Part shown: in pieces, positions 7,179 to 9,024 of the stretch
Numbering within the stretch: position 1 is the stretch's first letter
Layout: each line of letters opens with the position of its first letter
From: an uncultured Bacilli bacterium
Lineage (GTDB): Bacteria; Bacillota_I; Bacilli_A; RF39; UBA660
Direction of reading: 5' to 3'
Assembly (NCBI GenBank): GCA_944373065.1
Contig: CALWAJ010000053.1
Span: 1-9,024, forward strand
Length of the DNA stretch: 9,024 nt
Made by a program: the position numbers and the translations under genes
The notes under the pieces: generated by a model
What the model was told of the DNA's origin: nothing
What the model saw: only the letters and a program-made list of their open reading frames with translations
The model's database searches: none

Positions 7179-7209
7179 AAGAACTTTAAAAAAGTTCTTT
7201 TTCTTTTTC
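7179..7209 (+). terminator. Strong intrinsic terminator after the lipoprotein gene
   Basis: A 9-bp perfect stem, AAGAACTTT (7179-7187) with AAAGTTCTT (7191-7199), closes a loop of three A residues. It runs into TTTTT, C, then TTTTT. It separates the lipoprotein gene from the transporter-prepilin operon. Confidence 0.8.
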
Positions 7210-7254
7210 CTCTTTTGTGTTATAGTTATTTTATAAGAATAGGAGGAGTTTATA

Positions 7255-7863
7255 ATGACAAAAGGGAGTGCTAGAAAAGAAGTAATAAAAAATGAGGAAG
7301 TTCCTAGTTATGTATATATACTATTATTGACAGCTGTGGCAATACTTGGTTGGGTACTTGGTAAATTTGATTTTAGTATAGGTAAAGCTAGTTTAACTTT
7401 TGCTATCTTTGTTTATCCATTTAGGTATTTTATCGCTAATATTATTACGAAAAAATATGGCTATAAAGAGACTATGAATGGTATTAGTTATTCTGCTTGT
7501 TTGATGTTATTATTTATTATTGTTGTTAGTTTACTTGGACAACATGATATAGATTATATCCCTGTAACAGGAGAAATATTTGCATACTTAGTTAGTCAAA
7601 TGATTAACTTAACTATTTATTATTATTTGTATATGAATACAAATAATAATAAATTACCTATACTTGCTACTTATATATTTGCTATGTTAGTTGATAATTT
7701 AATTAGTATGTTATTTATAAGTAGAATGATTATGGTAGAAGCTTTTTGGAGAACATATTTTGTTACTATATTAATAGAGGCAATTATATCTATTATATTA
7801 ATTAATTTTGATGATAAGAAAGTATTACCTGCAACTAGGAGTCGTAAAAGAAAGAGAAAATAA
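7255..7863 (+). CDS. VUT/YhhQ-like membrane protein, predicted queuosine-precursor transporter
   Basis: An integral membrane protein of 202 residues with about six hydrophobic segments (roughly 19-36, 46-64, 77-95, 104-126, 134-156, 165-184) and a basic C-terminal tail (RSRKRKRK). Family-like features are the YPFRYFIANIITKKYGYKET stretch (54-73), which matches the conserved loop ending in a YGY motif, and the FAYLVSQMINLTIYYYL helix. VUT/YhhQ proteins import queuine or preQ0/preQ1 for the tRNA modification queuosine. The exact substrate here is inferred. An AGGAGG site (7241-7246) precedes ATG 7255. The TAA stop overlaps the next ATG by one base, so the prepilin gene is probably translated by coupling. 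The first gene of the operon. Confidence 0.8.
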   Translation: MTKGSARKEVIKNEEVPSYVYILLLTAVAILGWVLGKFDFSIGKASLTFAIFVYPFRYFIANIITKKYGYKETMNGISYSACLMLLFIIVVSLLGQHDIDYIPVTGEIFAYLVSQMINLTIYYYLYMNTNNNKLPILATYIFAMLVDNLISMLFISRMIMVEAFWRTYFVTILIEAIISIILINFDDKKVLPATRSRKRKRK

Positions 7864-8255
7864 TGAAGAAAGGCTTTACACTAATAGAGTTGCTTGTTAC
7901 TATTATAATACTTGGTATATTAGTATCAGCTGTGTTAATTAGTGCTAATAAATTAATTACAGCTAGTAATAGAGAGTATTATAATACTAGTGAAAAAATG
8001 ATGATACTAGCTAGTAAAGATTATTTTGCAGATTATAGAAGTTATTTACCTAAAGAAGTAGGTAAGGATACTAGAGTATTACTTAGTGCTTTAGTTTTAG
8101 AAGAATATATTGACATGATTAAAGATGTTAATGGTAATGATTGTGATGATAAGAAAAGTTATGTAGAAGTAGAGAAGACTAGTAATAGTGAATATTTATA
8201 TAAAGCACATCTAGTGTGTGATAAAAGTAATTATGAAACTGAGGATGGGGAGTAG
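7863..8255 (+). CDS. Type IV prepilin-like protein
   Basis: The 130-residue protein begins with a textbook type III signal: KKG4|FTLIE with Glu9 at mature +5, followed by a hydrophobic helix to about residue 28. A prepilin peptidase would cut after Gly4 and methylate Phe5. The rest is a small, mainly polar domain with two cysteines, one in a NDCDD segment and one in LVCDK near the end, which could pair. It is likely a pseudopilin or minor pilin. No prepilin peptidase, assembly ATPase or platform protein is in the window. The ATG overlaps the upstream TAA, and there is only a weak AG-rich site before it, so translational coupling is expected. The next gene starts two bases after the TAG stop. 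Confidence 0.88.
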   Translation: MKKGFTLIELLVTIIILGILVSAVLISANKLITASNREYYNTSEKMMILASKDYFADYRSYLPKEVGKDTRVLLSALVLEEYIDMIKDVNGNDCDDKKSYVEVEKTSNSEYLYKAHLVCDKSNYETEDGE

Positions 8256-8257
8256 TT

Positions 8258-9024
8258 ATGGATAAGACTAAAAAGAAATATGTTATATTAGTTGTAGTTA
8301 CAATAGTTATTAGTATAGTAGCGCTTTTTGGGGCTAGTTATGCATTACTTACTATGACTTTAGAAGGAGATAAGAAAATTACTTTAACGGCAGGTATATT
8401 AAAAGTTGATTTTACTGATGGTAATTATATTAATTTAGAAAATCAAGCACCTGTTAGTGATGCTAAAGGACAGAAGATGACTCCTTATACTTTTACAATA
8501 ACTAATACTGGTAATATAAATGCATATTATCATGTATCACTTGAAGAAGAAGCTACTAATACTTTAACAAATAATTATTTAAAGATGAGACTTACAAATG
8601 ATAAAGGGTATGATAGTGGTGTAGTTAAAGTAAGTGATTTAGGTAGTGGTAATTTTGAAATAAAAGGAGAAGAAAAATTAGAGCCTGGGGAAGATAATAA
8701 AGTTACATATACATTATGGATGTGGCTTAGTGAGGATGCAGATAATGGGGCTCAAGGAAAAGAATATAAGAGTAAGATAGTTGTTACTAGTTATGATAGG
8801 AAGAGTTCAACAGTGGGAAATACATTACTTGAAAATATACCAAAAGAAAATCAATATGATAATGGAGTAGATACATTTATAACAGGAGAAGATCCAAATA
8901 ACTATATATGGTATAGTGGAAAGTTATGGAGAGCGGTGAGTGTTGCCAATGAAGCAAAGACAACAAAATTAGTAACACAGTGGAATATAAGTGCAATTAA
9001 TTATTCAAGTGGTAGTACAGCATT
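8258..9024 (+). CDS. TasA/camelysin-like surface protein, 3' end outside the window
   Basis: 255 codons are visible and the frame is open at the window end. A basic start (KTKKK) and one hydrophobic segment (about 8-28) with GASYALLTMT resemble the export signals of TasA/camelysin-type proteins. These are followed by TAGILKVDF and a predicted beta-sandwich (about 40-180) with a PYTFTITNTGNINAYYHV strand pattern. From about residue 184 the character changes to NYIWYSGKLWRAVSV, like modules in variable surface proteins of uncultured gut Bacillota (recalled, not searched). Codon choice also changes there. GGGGAG (8247-8252), inside the end of the prepilin gene, is its ribosome binding site. It is the third gene of the operon. 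An extracellular or fibre role is inferred; no SipW-like peptidase is visible. Confidence 0.75.
   Translation, partial: MDKTKKKYVILVVVTIVISIVALFGASYALLTMTLEGDKKITLTAGILKVDFTDGNYINLENQAPVSDAKGQKMTPYTFTITNTGNINAYYHVSLEEEATNTLTNNYLKMRLTNDKGYDSGVVKVSDLGSGNFEIKGEEKLEPGEDNKVTYTLWMWLSEDADNGAQGKEYKSKIVVTSYDRKSSTVGNTLLENIPKENQYDNGVDTFITGEDPNNYIWYSGKLWRAVSVANEAKTTKLVTQWNISAINYSSGSTA

Noticed and set aside
1..9024. CRISPR array, tRNA, rRNA or insertion sequence
   Set aside because: No spaced repeat array, cloverleaf-like stretch or transposase was found. The only phased repeats are three short copies before the ATPase.
1..9024. Mycoplasma-type code with TGA read as Trp
   Set aside because: All genes reach normal family length under the standard code, and Trp positions use TGG.

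Overview
The window is AT-rich, low-GC Bacillota-type DNA. The evidence is strong AGGAGG or AGGTGAT ribosome binding sites, intrinsic terminators, a sigma-A consensus promoter, a lipobox lipoprotein, a DacF-type D,D-carboxypeptidase and a prepilin. The carboxypeptidase argues for a peptidoglycan wall, so this is not a true Mollicute. An uncultured, gut-type member of the Bacilli would fit, but that placement is inference. Tryptophan is read from TGG. All eight complete genes stop with TAG (5) or TAA (3), and none with TGA.

Left part (1-4128, rightward): a noncoding, hairpin-rich stretch leads into lepA (elongation factor 4). Next come a fused CcdA-TlpA membrane thiol-disulphide protein and a membrane-anchored metallophosphoesterase with an altered metal-site motif. 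Small terminator-like hairpins separate these genes, so they look like mostly separate units rather than one tight operon.

Middle (4112-6642): a leftward D-alanyl-D-alanine carboxypeptidase with a TTG start meets the phosphoesterase tail to tail, with a 17-bp overlap. A 209-bp intergenic region then holds three TGTATATT copies at exact 23-bp intervals and a perfect TTGACA-17-TATAAT promoter. These drive a DUF4143-type AAA ATPase that looks like a stand-alone accessory gene.

Right part (6723-9024, rightward): a small lipoprotein is closed by a strong terminator. A tightly packed set follows: a VUT/YhhQ-like predicted queuosine-precursor transporter, a type IV prepilin-like protein, and a TasA/camelysin-like surface protein that runs off the window end. 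The last gene appears modular. Its 3' part has different codon preferences and a different domain character from its 5' part. Much of the window concerns the cell envelope: wall trimming, exported thiol redox, lipoprotein, and pilin or surface fibre. The likeliest place for something undescribed is the transporter-prepilin-surface protein operon.
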